Shown piece after piece: positions 51,401 to 63,900 of a stretch of DNA of 64,000 bases. Position 1 is the stretch's first letter. Each line of letters starts with the position of its first letter. Source of the DNA: Trematomus loennbergii (lineage: Eukaryota; Chordata; Actinopteri; Perciformes; Nototheniidae); assembly GCA_012861695.1 (NCBI GenBank), contig JAAOOA010000028.1, positions 7,542,470-7,606,469 of the forward strand. Direction: 5' to 3'. The notes beneath the pieces are model-generated. The model made no database searches. It saw only the letters and a list, made by a program, of their open reading frames with translations, and was not told the origin of the DNA. The position numbers and the translations under genes were made by a program.

Positions 51401-53238
51401 CAATTCTTCTTTCATCCCCAAATAAAAGCGATCTGAATCATGCCACAGTTGAATTTCCAGAGACAAAACCGGTCTTAGATTACCATTTCCATTCTGAGGA
51501 CACTTCATTCCTCACCATGATCCTCTAACCATCCCCAACCTGGATGAGGCCAGAATCTTCCCACAGTTAGTCACGGGACTGCTGGCAGGCTGAGGGGACT
51601 TGGAGGCATATGCGCCTTTCCATCTGTTGCTCACTCACGGCTTTCCAAACCCCTTCCTCTGTCAGCAGCCATCTGCTTCCAGCCCTACCCCACTGGCAGG
51701 AAACATGAGCACTTCCACCATAGGATACGGATGATGCACAAATTGAAAAAAAAACAAGAGCCTATAGCATATTTTTATTGTCTCGGCCATAAAAAGAAAT
51801 AATAAAATGACGAGAGGGAATTATAAATATCGTAAAACCAGTGAGTTATGATTAGATTATATTATCCGTATATCTGCAACTTTCTGGTTTGATCAATTCA
51901 TTGATTGTAGAGCTGTATTCATTTGAAACTATTTTGTTGTTTTTTAAAGTAAACACGTGCTTGCTTGTTGAGATTTGATGAGTTTTTCTTTTGTATTAGG
52001 ATAGCACACAATAGATACAGTAGATAGAGCACCTGACATACAAAACAAGCCACTTGAATACAAATCCTTGGGCTTTCTGTTTTCTGAGATTTTATAGACA
52101 AATTGTTTAACTTGGAAAACATTTGAAGATGTATTGATCATTAAAATCATTAGAGTCAGCATTGATCTAGAAAATTGTTAAAAATGCACCACAAAAACAC
52201 TTATCATTCAAGAGAAAGTAAAGCAGCACATTCTCACAGTTGAGCTGCTGAGATTCTCATATCCTTGGTGATGTCGATATTACAGTAAATGTTGTTATTT
52301 AATTGAAGTCACATCTTCTCAATTGGCCATATTAGTTCCAATCTATCATTGTCAATATAACATCATGATATATTCTCAGAGACTCTTCAGTTCCCTCATT
52401 TTTCCTTTTAATATAATAAGGCTGCTTGATGCTGAACAACCACAGATCCATGTATGGCTGGGAAGAACATATTTTATTCAGTATTGAAAACCCAGTGATT
52501 CAAAACGAACTGAGCACAGAATATCAATGGCTCTTCCCTTCAATAAAACATTAGATCAGTACTACTCCACACGAGCCATTAACAATCAGAATACAACAGA
52601 TATAAAACAACCATCTACTCTCTGCCCATAAGAGATTAGGGTACTCGTTATAATAAATGAAAAAACCCTGACCAACTCGACCCCACCCCTCCACATTCAG
52701 AACACAAGAAAAAAAATTAGCTGTCCATCAATGGGAGAGAGAGAGCCTTTGTTCAATGGCACAATGGAGGACATTCTGTTGTGGAGGATAGCGTCACATT
52801 CAATAAGCCATGCCATAGTGCTGCAGCAGGGAGGACAGCAGGGCTGATGCAAAAATGGCACTCTGACCCCACAGACCTCCAACGCTCTGTTTACAGCTCA
52901 CCAATTCAGCTCATCTCCACTGTCAAGAGTTGGGTGCCGTGTTCAAATGTATTTCAATTGGGATGGAAGGAATGCTCGGAAGCTGCAGATGACAGAAACT
53001 TTATAGGCTCAATCACATAACAGGGAGTCTTTTGAGAGTGTGACATGTACAGGCCCCGTTATCTGACGTGCATCTGTTCGGGGAAAAGTCTGTTACTACT
53101 ACGCTCCCAAGAATAAACCTGTGACGTAGACGTGATGTGAAGTGTTTTTTCAACACATGGCTGAAACCTGAGACTCTCCATGCTTCACACAGAGGTGCTT
53201 CAGTTGTTCCAGATGCTACAGAGCGAGGATCTGACATT
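42455..53238 (-). other. agap3 intron 1, third distal block
   Basis: AT-rich, with a few tracts. A minus-strand stretch MLSLPLPHLDGHPTSSTLQ (44660-44604) ends at a CAG|GTAAGCC donor, but in phase 0, so it cannot join exon 2 in frame; at most a non-coding exon. A 159-codon minus-strand open frame at 49790-50269 lacks an ATG at its start and is not recognised. No other gene is supported. Confidence 0.55.
48020..48052. repeat. (CA)-rich microsatellite
   Basis: CACACACACACACAAACACGCTC-like stretch; short and interrupted. Confidence 0.75.
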
Positions 53239-53891
53239 AGCCGCGTTCACACCGGAGTACTTTTCACCGTACTTTTCGCGTTTAGTTCCGTTAGTACCCC
53301 TTATGTCGCGTTCACACCAAAAAGAGCACTTCATCTCGGGAACTTTTACCCCCATTTTTAGTGCCTGCTGAGAGATGGTACTTTCCTGGGGGAAAAAAGT
53401 GCCCCAGTTCTGATTGGCTGGGCGAATTGCAAACCACGCCCCGTACAACTCTGAAATGTTTTGTAGAGCCGCCATTTTATTATCCTGGCATTATTAGCAT
53501 TAGCATTCGCCCAGTGCACAAACGCAGAGAGACTAACTTATGGCAACACAAAATAAAACATGGGAGCGGTGGAGATGAGGAGGTGTCGGCGTTCCGGCGA
53601 TTTACTCGGAAGGCTTCAGTAGAAGCTGCTGGGAGGCCAGTCCCCAACTCCGGGGACTTCCGGCCGGGGACTCCGGGTGGCAGTATACGCCGTGAAGTTG
53701 TTTGCGGCCTGCCAGTAAACCCAAAGCAGAAGAAGACGAAGTGACGTCAGCGGCTCATTTGCGTAATCTTCCCTCAGGGAAAAGTACTCCGGTGTGAACA
53801 CGATCTGTACTAAATGCCCTGGAGTAATAAGTGCCGGGGCACTGAGTGCCGGCACTAAATACGGCAAAGTACTTGGTGTGAACGCGCCTAG
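53239..53891. mobile_element. inverted-repeat DNA transposon with GCGTTCACACC ends, non-autonomous
   Basis: The left end reads TAGCCGCGTTCACACCGGAG and the right end, inverted, CTAGGCGCGTTCACACCAAG; the similarity continues into AGTACTTT. The same CGCGTTCACACC word recurs once inside near 53307. About 650 bases, GC-richer than the flanks, with a 127-codon open frame (53361-53744) that shows no transposase motifs. A TA target duplication is possible. Family not assigned. Confidence 0.72.
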
Positions 53892-56800
53892 TATCTTAAA
53901 GTGAACGGGAAATCAGAAAAATAAGCTTATACTTTTATCAAGGCCCGCTTGGGTGAGTTGACATTGGCACTGGTTGCACATTTCAGGTGTTTGGAGTAAT
54001 CGGTGTTTCATCACATCAAAGAGGCCCAATAAGAGCTTAGTGTTGGAAGACCTTTGAGAAATGAGTCAATAGTAAGCTTTAAAGTCGTTGTTGAACTTTG
54101 AAAAGAGCCAGGCTAGCAGTTTCATCCTGCTTCCAGTCTTTGCTTCCAAGCCAAACTAATCTTCTCTCTATAAAAGGAAATAAGTGAGAGTAGTATCAAT
54201 CTTCTCATCTTAATCTCACCAATGCCCTGTTTCTATGGCATGATACAGATCGGCTCCATTCAACTTGACTCTCTTTAGGTACCAGTTTCTTTATCCACAT
54301 GTAACTGCTATGACAAGGGGGCACATACTGAATCCTTCTATTGGCAACCGTACAGCAAAATGACTGTACTTTTAAAGCAAGTCTAATTTACTTGATGACA
54401 AACACGATATGGTGGTTCGAAGATATTTGCAATATGTCTGTCTTGTGGAGGTGGCAAAAAAGGGTTGGTATTTGAACTTAATATGCTAGAAATTGTATGT
54501 GTTAAAGGCCTCAGAATAAGGGAAAAATAATAAGTGTCTAAACATTTCTGAAGATACAGATGCAGTGTTTAACCTATGCTTTCAATGTGGCTCAGTACCC
54601 AGAAAAACGAAAGAACAGGCCATAGTTGGGCCTATTCCATGCTTCACAGATGTATTTAGATGAGGATTTATTTAGGCACAAGATCTACAACTAGTAAATA
54701 CTTACAGAGCTACTCTGTAAACACCAGCATTCCACATTAACAGCAATTTACATCGGCATACCCTGTGAGCAACACAGCTGTTGGTATTGACTTACATTTC
54801 TAACTCTATAACAGTTTCTAATCCATTTTCACAGATATGGTTTAGAAAAGTAATGAGCACATTGTTGGGACTTTACTTGCCAGAAGTAGCAGCGGCATCT
54901 TCCCTGACACAGATGGCCCACAGTGACAACTGTAAGCCAAGTTCCTCAAATCATATTCAAACCAAACAACCATGCACGTACATCTCAACCTTTAAACAGT
55001 CACAACTCATTGAAAAAACTCTGTAAACCTACATATATAAAAGCAGCATGTATTACATATGTAATGAATGTTTATTTATCAGGACTTTGTTTCCCATCAT
55101 GATTCTTGAATTCAAATACCAAAGCTGTATTACTTAACTTCTGTTGCATCATGACAGCTCAATGAAAACAGTGTTGATTAAGATAATTCAGTGTTTTATT
55201 TCTCACTGGCCATGAGGAAATCAATCTGGCTTTAGCAGCATTGTGAAGATGCATTATCATCATTCCGTGCTTTCTATTAGATGAGCACTCTACTTCACTC
55301 TCCTTGGCAATCGACTACAAGAGAGATGCAGTGTGTACCAGGAGCTGCTGAGGTACCACACAATGCCGACAGAGCGCTGTGAGGCTTCAGTCTGTGTACT
55401 TTTTGTATCGCTCTGTGTCGTCCCTATTGCTATCTGATCACACAATGTCCCATTGTGCAGCCGTATTAGTCCTTTCTTGAAATCCCAAGCACCCCTCTTG
55501 AGTAGCAGTGGATTTAGGTGACTGCCCTTGCTCTGACATTGGACTGTCAGCTGGAAATATGGATGTCAGCAGGAGCTTTTTAAATTCTCCAAAACACAGT
55601 TATTGCTCAAAATGCAATATATCATTACATCAATGTAAAGAATGAACACTTGGCAAATGGAAATCATAACCTTCTGGTGCGAAAGTGTGATGCCACTTTG
55701 AGGCTAAAAAGTGTAAAGAATTTACTGTATGTGCTTATTTACTTCATATGCGTGGCGTGCATGCATACATCCACATATCTATTCAATTAGCTGCAGAACA
55801 TCTTTAAAAATCTAAAGAACATTATGCATGTTTGATAAGAATACCTAATACCTAAAGAAAAGTATTCCCAGGACCTCTTGTTAATGGAACACTCCTCCAC
55901 ATTGAGACAAATAGCTAAAAATATAACTGGAATCACAGTACAGACAGATAGCGTCTCTGCAGCTGTCTTCTTATCTCAGTGATCTGAATTTTATTTACAA
56001 CCCTTCATGTATTTTAACTCCCTTATCAAGTCTCTGATCCAGGCTCTGGCAACAGTCAGATGACTGGTATATTAACAGTACTGTTAAAGGGAAGCTTTAA
56101 GGTTTACAAAAGGAAAACAAGTTGTGGCAAGTCTTACACAATACATGTCGTGCAACAGTAACAACTTTTCTTATTGCTATTTACGTAATTCTTTGGCCTT
56201 CAACAAACTTTTGCCGCAGCATCAATGTCACTTCCCAGTGAGGCTTGATGATGGCCGCTGGCAAGAACACTGGCCAGGGTAATTGCTGTGATGATTAACA
56301 GAGCAATATCAAGAAAAGTGACAGATTTGGCTTGTAATTATAGAAGCTCTTTATGTTCCATTAAAGGACACAGTTGCAAAGAGTTCCTATAAACCGGTTG
56401 CTCATGGATGAAGCAGTCCTAGACTCAATCCCCGACTAAATATGTAGTTTAACTGGCACAACCTTTGAAAACATTTGATGGATTAGGCCAAATCACTGTC
56501 CACAAAATTGCATTTCTTAGTTTAGCCTGACTGATAAAGGATTGCTACTCTAGCAACCCCAGCATCTATTCCTGGGGATTTCATAGCATATGTCAATAAA
56601 GGTCCGCAGTCCTTCGGGTCACAAATCACATTGTGAATGGTATTGTAATTTCAAACCAAGCAAAAACCCCAAAAGCCCAAGCGGCACATTTTCAGGTGAA
56701 TTTTGGCTATTTTAAAACCTGCACATTTGTTTGGGATGTTTTCAACTAAATTAACCCAGACTGAAAAACACTCAGCCAAGTGGTATTCCTGGATAGGAGG

Positions 56801-59800
56801 ACTGATTGGCTTCCGGGGCTCTGTGCAAATCATGTACGCAAGCTGCCATCTATGGTGTGTGTATGTTTGCGTGTGCACTGTACCTTTTGGAAAATTGGAG
56901 AAAATAGGCCCAAAAGTAAGTTTTTGCCCTGGAGCCCGAAACAGATTACCCAGCCATGCTTACCCAAGCCTCTTGGATTAGTACTGAAACATCTTCACGA
57001 CTTTAAGTGAATCCACTTGCCAACCACTTAGCTCTACTCTATATTCTGGGCAATACCATTTTGCTTGCACATTTCCTGTCCTGGTCACTCTTGCAGCTTA
57101 TCATCAATTACACACTTGTATAATTTAGATTAGCTTTATCTTCAGTCCAGTATTCACAAATATTAGTCTAATAATATGAAGGGAATAGAACAAATAATTT
57201 TGGAAATGAGCATATGAATTAGTACAGAAACCAAGCAGTACTGCAAAATAACAATATACAAAAAAACAAATTTCTTGTCATCATTATGTTATTAAGGGGT
57301 TTATAATCCACAAAACAAGAGGGGAAACCTTAGTAATAATAGGAATACATTTTGTAAGGACTGTAATTTATATTCATTCTTTCTTCAACATTTCCAGCTA
57401 AATTCATGAGCCACTGGTTCCTAGCAGACTCTGCAAGGATGCAAGATTGAAGAGGAACAGCTCTGCAGTTCTTGGCAGGTGAAGACAAGACGCCAATGTC
57501 TCCTGTGCAGCTCTTCAAAGCCTCTTGAAGTTACCGTAATTAAGGCAACTGCATCTAATTTAACAGCATGAAAACGTACATCAAAGCTAAAGCAATGGGT
57601 TATTTTTCCCCAAGAGGACATCCAAATCTGTTATGCTTTCTGACATTACAGTGTATGCTTAGAAATATCAATTCACTGCCTTTCTTCATACACATAACGT
57701 CAAAGTTTACACCATGCATGCTAACAATGTCTTGCACTGAACCATGAATAAACGATGACAGGGCGAATACTTTGCATTTCTGCTGTTTTGTTGTTTAGCA
57801 GTGGATTTTTGCTTTGGGTTAAACATTTCCCAGTTGTAATATTTTGTATAAGCCTGCAGGTGTGGACACAGTGCCACAACTATCCCAGTATTGTATCTAT
57901 TCCCCAGGATACCTTTACAAATACAGATGATGTGATATCCTACTGAGAGGTTTCGTATTTCAAACATCAACAATAAGAATCAGGTTTAGCATGCAGCACT
58001 TTAGAAAGCAGGGGCTTGCTAGTTTTTTTCGGGCTAATGTCCAGTCAGGGAGAAACTTAAAGTAAGATTTTATTTTCTAACCATCAGAAGCCACATTAAT
58101 GCAGTATATGTTGTGTTTTGAGAACAATACAAAGATACAGTGGCCTTAATAGTAAAGTGTAACACCACAAAATTCCTCCTAAAACTACTTTTATTTGTCT
58201 ATGACATCAACATTGGTTGCTGAGGGAGGAGTCCTCCTTGAGTTCAAGTGTTTGCTCATATTTTACAGATTTTTTAAAAGGCAAACAACGACCTTTCTGT
58301 TTTTAAAAGGTACATTTAAGAGTTAACTCACAAAAGGCTCCAGTGTGGTCTTATCAAGATACAGAATAAAGACATGCCTTTATTGAGCAAATTATGCAAC
58401 AATCCCAAAGGCATCATAAAAGAGGGGAATCATCCGTTCCTCAAAAGTTCCAGCTGAGACACCACAGGGCCCACCAGTTGTTGCTTGTTTTCACACAAGG
58501 GTGACTTTCATCTTTTATTTGGATCCATTTTAAACGTATGAAGACTGCCCAACCCTCTGCTTCAGGTTTTATGGTGTGGTCATTATTATGATGAGTCAAC
58601 GTGTTCAAGGAATTTTCAAAACTCAGAAATATTATCGAGGAATTAGCAACGGCTAATCAAGGATAACAAAATATATATATCCCTGTCTGCTGTGCCATTT
58701 GCAAGAAACATGGAACATCCTAAAGCATTTTCAGTGTTGACTACGCATCAGATTTCTTATAATAATGATGAGATCTTCTGTCTCTTGATAGTTATTTTGA
58801 CCCTAACCCTAACCCTAACATGTCCATATCTTTCATAAAGTTGCGTTGAGCATGTATTTTTTGAAAGCATCTAACCACACGTCTGATTGATCTTGGCCAT
58901 TGGCATGCTCTAACTGCATCACCCTGAATTAATGAAATTCTTAAATTGTACTCGTCACAACTAAAATACTTAACCGTTGAAGCGATTCCATTACAATATC
59001 CCTCTCACTGAAAACTCATAATCTGTGTCAAAAAGCTAATGTTACTGAAACTTAATTTTTGAAGCATAATTGACAACTAAACATGTTGCTGAATTATAAC
59101 GGTTACTGCTTTTAAGATAAACTGCCATTATTGTCCTTTTTTTTTACCATATGTGTGTGTTTGGATCAAGATAATGCTACCAAAGACAGTATTAGAGCAA
59201 GTGGTGCAAACATGTACATTCAGACCGTTGCTGTAATACTCCCCAAGACCCCTGACAGCTCCCTTTGATGGACAGTCCACTGACTGCTGTGTCACACAGC
59301 CATCGATTGGATACATGGGCGGGTAAGTAGCAGGGAGAAACACATGAGAAACCATCACCATAATTTAAGCTGTACACATCTTGACAGTGCATCATCATTG
59401 TATTTGACAAGCTGCAGTAGCTGGTTTACACTCACTGTCATCCTTTCCGGGTCAGATAATAACATTTGGACTTGATCTCCAGTGTGTGAAAAATATACCC
59501 GGTGATGGCTTTCCAACACACTCAAAGATGTCCATCATCTCTACTGGCACATCATTTCTTCTCTCCTGCACCCTGTGTAACAATACTGTGTGTGCCTCTG
59601 CATTGTTCAGAGTAATAATTAGTTTGATGCAACATGTGACTTAGCATTTTCTGCCTCTTCTCCACTGACATGGGTTCAAATTAAAATAGGGTCAGACTGT
59701 AGTGCATTTGAAGCGTTTCCTTTGGCACATGCCATTGAACAGCAGTAACAGTCACACAATCGCACAGACTGCCTCTTGTGAATGCAATTGAACATCCTAT

Positions 59801-60065
59801 TGTTAACACTGCAGTGTATGGAGGCAATTCCCTTATTGAGCAGGACTATGAAATCGGCTACGCCCCCAACCGCCACAGCCTCAAAGTGTGATTGTTGACA
59901 CTGTGCTTTGCGCCCATGACAATGTGTACATAAAAGGAAGGGAAACGAGACCCCCCCTCAAAACAGACACTAAAACACAAACCCCCCCGCAGCACTCACT
60001 GAATGAGAAACACCAAACGACAGCGAAAAACCTAGTATGACCCCCCCCCCTCCCCTCCTACTCAC
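53892..60065 (-). other. agap3 intron 1, 5' block next to exon 1
   Basis: AT-rich intron with the telomere-like (CCCTAA)3. Directly after the exon 1 donor, 59950-60058 has several C runs (up to 10), a G-tract in the transcript. No gene is supported. Confidence 0.7.
58801..58818. repeat. interstitial telomere-like repeat (CCCTAA)3
   Basis: Three perfect CCCTAA units, the vertebrate telomere repeat in reverse orientation, within intron 1. Too short to show a fusion; often left by telomerase-type repair. Confidence 0.85.
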
Positions 60066-60435
60066 CTTCAATGGAGATTACATGCTCTCGGATCTGGTTC
60101 TGCAGGGCCAGGTCATCGATGCGCTCGATCAGGTCGTAGATCGCGTAAATGTTCGGGTGGACAGATTCGAACCGATGGATCTCTGCCCTGATGGCCGCTG
60201 AGTTGGACAAAACAAACTGCGAGCCCGCTGAGCCGGCTTGGGAACCCTGGCCAGAAACAGTCCCCGACCCGAACTGTCCAGCCCCTGAGCTTGCAGACGA
60301 TCCGGATCCGAACTGGGACGGGATGGACTGGGGCACCGGGACGGGGACTGGCGCCGGGACCGTGCCTGGAGTGGGCATGGCTGGCTGGGACTGCTGCGAG
60401 AGACCGGACCCTGGGACGCTCGACTGGAAATTCAT
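60066..60435 (-). CDS. agap3: agap3 exon 1 (canonical first coding exon)
   Basis: ATG at 60435 opens 123 codons plus one base, ending CATTGAAG before GTGAGTAG, a strong donor. Residues 1-75 or so are low complexity: MNFQ, Ser/Gln/Pro stretches, a PVPVPVPQ run and repeated GSG/QFGSG units. Residues about 77-123 are the conserved family segment, SNSAAIRAEI followed by FESVHPNIYAIYDLIER and ending IREHVISIE, predicted helical. The MNFQ start and long linker match what I recall of mammalian AGAP3; AGAP1 begins MNYQ with almost no linker. No ATG is seen in the roughly 150 bases upstream, so this start is favoured. The exon sits in a CpG-rich zone consistent with the main promoter. The opposite-strand open frame here is a shadow of GC-rich coding DNA. 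Confidence 0.92.
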
Positions 60436-60439
60436 CTTG

Positions 60440-60950
60440 TTTTTTAGGAGCGACTAACTCTTCTCTTTCTTACAACACAAATATGAAGACTAGAATTTGG
60501 GATTCGAGCGATGCGAACAAAAGAAGTCCGCGCGAAATGATGGTGTTGAAAACGATCGGCGCAGAAGCATCAATAGTTGTTCACCAATTGCAACAAAACG
60601 AGGCTCTTGCTCATATTATTAAAACTTGACTGTGATTCATTTTCCGTTTTTTGGCCAGATCTGTCCACGGCCCTTTTTGTTCTGTGGCTTACAAACCCGC
60701 AATGCCTACCACTTGGACACTCCTCTGTGGGCTGCACCGCTGTGTTGGTGAAAGCCGTTTTCCTTAGTTGCTCTGTTTGAAGGAGACAATGGGCTAGGCT
60801 TCAGCACGGCGCCCTGGTCCACTGCCTTCAATGCGTTGTTTCTGCGCTGAAATGAAATAGCGTTTAGTCTTCTTTGGTCCAAGTGGTCCCTGCCCAGCGC
60901 CCTCCTCCGCATGCTGAAACGTCACCCAACACGTAATTGTACTTGAGATG
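60440..60950 (-). promoter_or_regulatory. agap3: CpG-rich promoter and 5' leader region of canonical agap3
   Basis: CpG dinucleotides are dense here and inside exon 1 compared with the AT-rich surroundings, for example around 60500-60570 (TCGAGCGATGCG, CCGCGCGAAA, GATCGGCGC). The 5' leader next to the ATG ends CTCCTAAAAAACAAG and lacks upstream ATGs for about 150 bases. No TATA box is placed with confidence. The transcription start cannot be fixed from sequence alone. Confidence 0.55.
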
Positions 60951-63900
60951 GGGGAGGGTGTGATTGGATTTGGTGGAGGGGGAGAAAATCGCAACGTGCA
61001 CATCATTATAATAACCTACCTGACAGTTATGCAACCACAAAAAAAGGACTACTGCAAGATATACATGTATATGAAATCATTTTGGGAATATCATCCGTTG
61101 CTTGTAGCTGTTATTGTCTCGATTAAAACAAAAAGCTTGTATTTCATCTGTAGGCCCACACTTTCACTCGTACGTGCACGCGCACGTGGACGCGCAGACA
61201 CTCACAATATGCTATTTGTTTAGGGATTTATTTGCAACAATATCAATTATGACACATGTGTATCCGCTTATAACTCTAAAATATGATATGTTTATGTTTT
61301 ACTTAATATTTAAAAACTGATTCTGGGTGGATGTCAGATTCAACAGATGACACAACAATGGCAAAATACTGTTTATCTTTTGACTCACATTATGTAGAAT
61401 TGTATTCAATTAAGAAATCATGGTCAGGATAAGTAAAATTACATTGGGCAAACCATAAGAAGGCATGCATATAGGGGAGTCTTATTCTGTATTGCACACA
61501 CCCTGGTGTCATGTTAGGCTAAACCTTTTCCACACAGCATCCTGCATACAAAAATCCCTGCATGTTTAACATTTCTTGCAGTAATGATTCTTATTAAAGT
61601 GGTGTGATATGGTTCTTAATGAATCTTCCTTTACTTAAAGAAAAGAAAAGAAGATACAGAGCCACCTGCTGGTTTGAATGCACATCACTACAACAGCTGT
61701 TCAAGGCCAGATGACTGTGACAGTCAGTCAGAGCTGTCGTGTTGCAGCATGTGGTGTTGCAGATAATGTCTGATCAAACAAAGGGACAAAAGACATGAAT
61801 GTATTCTATGTGTCTGTAATATGGCATACTCTCAGGTAAAATGTCTCGCATTCTTTGTTGCAGGAAAGAAAACTGCGCAAAGATGAAAAAGTTATATATA
61901 AAAAAAGTAATTTAAATATAATCATTGGGGGAAAAAAAGTATTATGGCTCCTGAACTCACAGGCAGCCTGAGCAGTGAGGCTCTTTTCTCCCACGCCTAT
62001 AACACAAAGGGCAATAATACTTTTTTAATTATTTTTCCTCCCAGTATTACAGTTCGAAAAACAGCTTCAATCTAGAGGTTAAAACTGGTTTTCATCAATG
62101 TGTTGTCCATGGGACGTACTCAAATGATCCAGACACTCATTTTAGCATTTTCTTTTGAGTTTTTAAAAGGTGTTATATTAAGCAATAATAGGCAATAGTT
62201 TCCTATACTTTCAAATGGCTGCTATGTATAAACTGAATTTAATGCTTGTGAAAGTCTGTTTTTCTTTTGTATATTTATGTAATGATCTGCTCTGTTATGT
62301 TACCAAACCCGTTGTGACAGCATGGATGATGATGCACATCTCCGAACAGCTGCAATATGACACATCACTTTTTATTCTTCAATACAGCAGGGTCACTTCA
62401 GAGAAATTATACATTCAGTAGCATGAAGCACCTGCTGTTTTGAGGATTATCATCGTTAACGTCATGAGGTAATGGCAGATGTTGTGCCTTTATTTCTGTG
62501 TCTTTATTTTGTGCTTCCCCAGGTGCAAGGGAGATTTACTCAAATCCTGCAGAGCCACTGTTACATAGCTGTTTGCCAGCTTTTGAATGTTCTCGGCGTG
62601 ACTTTTTAAAACATTGTCTAAATCTGAAGAGACATATTTACCTATCTTTATGTAACAATAAGCCACTTCTGCAAAACACTTCATGTTGTGAGTGTTATCT
62701 TCAGCCTTCTGCCACCATCTGTTGACCACATTAGGAACTTCCCCTTCCAAACACATTACCATGCTCATCATGTTGCACTCCATTTTAGTGTAAACAACAT
62801 TTATAAGCAGAGATGATTGTTTAATCTGGCTGTAGAGATTTTGTCACTCTCCAGTTCATTTCACAGCAATGTTTTGTTTATTAACAATTTGCATAACAAT
62901 TACCTGCCTGTTGGTGAGCTCTTCTGATAAATATATAGCAGCAGGAAGCAGAAGAAGAAATTGTTAGATCTCAAACAACTTCACGTAACTGATTATGTGC
63001 AACTTGTAGGCCTTACTCAGAGTTTCCTGCTCTCTGCACTTATCATGAATTATGTAGTTAATTATCTGGCTCATTTAGGATGTATTGGCACATGATGATG
63101 TTGGCACAGCCATTATGTATTACATAATTAGCAAAGTGACACAAGAGTCGCCTGCAGGGCTCCACTTTTTTGGCAAGTGGCTGACCAACGTGTTGTTATA
63201 TCAGTAAGTGTAAAACAAGCCATATAGACACTAAGGTAAACAAAATTGTTTTCACACCTAATACATGTCTGTATTTTATGAATGTATCTCTGCGGATGTA
63301 TTTATTGATCTTACTTTTTTGTATGCGTGTTTTCTACTTGAACTTCTTTTCTAAAAATCCTCCAGTGGACAGTTCTATTCTATTATATTAGAGTTTCACT
63401 ATAATCACAAAACACTAGCACATCTGCTTCTTGTCAATAAATGTAAGGTACAATTGTAATGCTACTGTGATGTCCATATCAAATACACTAAACTAAACTC
63501 AGTTTTATGTAATAAGTCATTTCTCACAGCAGTGTATGAATCAGACATGATTTGATGATGGCCAAAATGTTATTGAAGGCGAAAAAATGTCATTTTAATT
63601 TGTTTTTTCAGACATTATTTAAATACATAATGTCCAGAGTCATTTACAAGTGAAAGCACAAATCTACATCAAACACTTACAGAAAGAAAATGAGAGTAAA
63701 CACTTTGTGATTAATTACGATCAACACTTCATCTTATCTTTCTTTTTTTGATTGAATAAATGTCATTATATGAAATAAGTTAAATGTCAGTGTAAGTCTG
63801 TTTCACAGCACTGCATAATGACCTAAGCTTTTCAAGCATAGTATCTCCCAATTGACTCATTTGGGGTCTTGATCCAAATGATCTGCGGAGCCTCTGAGAA

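Larger units (their letters stand above)
1..60435 (-). other. agap3: agap3 gene span, 5' part (exons 1-5; continues beyond base 1)
   Basis: Five exons read leftwards and join in consistent phase: exon 1 ends in phase 1, exon 2 completes that codon, exon 3 starts in phase 0 and ends in phase 1, exon 4 completes it, and exon 5 ends in phase 1 before TQ|D. Every junction has GT donor and AG acceptor. The product is a centaurin-gamma protein: a GTPase-like domain followed, in known family members, by PH, Arf-GAP and ankyrin repeats. The later parts are not in the window. Residues that I recall as separating AGAP3 from AGAP1 all point to AGAP3: start MNFQ, DSFVNSQ (AGAP1 DAFVNSQ), GNLSSGKS (AGAP1 GNLASGKS), [13 protein letters not shown] (AGAP1 EAQFAMWVDAVIF). 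A fish agap1 remains the main alternative. Only one of the five exons (exon 3) carries a lesion. Confidence 0.85.

Noticed and set aside
53361..53744. 127-codon open frame inside the inverted-repeat element
   Set aside because: No transposase motifs; GC-rich element sequence gives open frames by chance.
942..60435. Assignment of the gene to agap1 instead of agap3
   Set aside because: At several positions where I recall the paralogues differing ([39 protein letters not shown]), this gene has the AGAP3 form. A phylogenetic tree would settle it.
60149..60457. Plus-strand open frame of 102 codons over exon 1
   Set aside because: Antisense shadow of GC-rich coding sequence; the minus-strand product is a clear family match.
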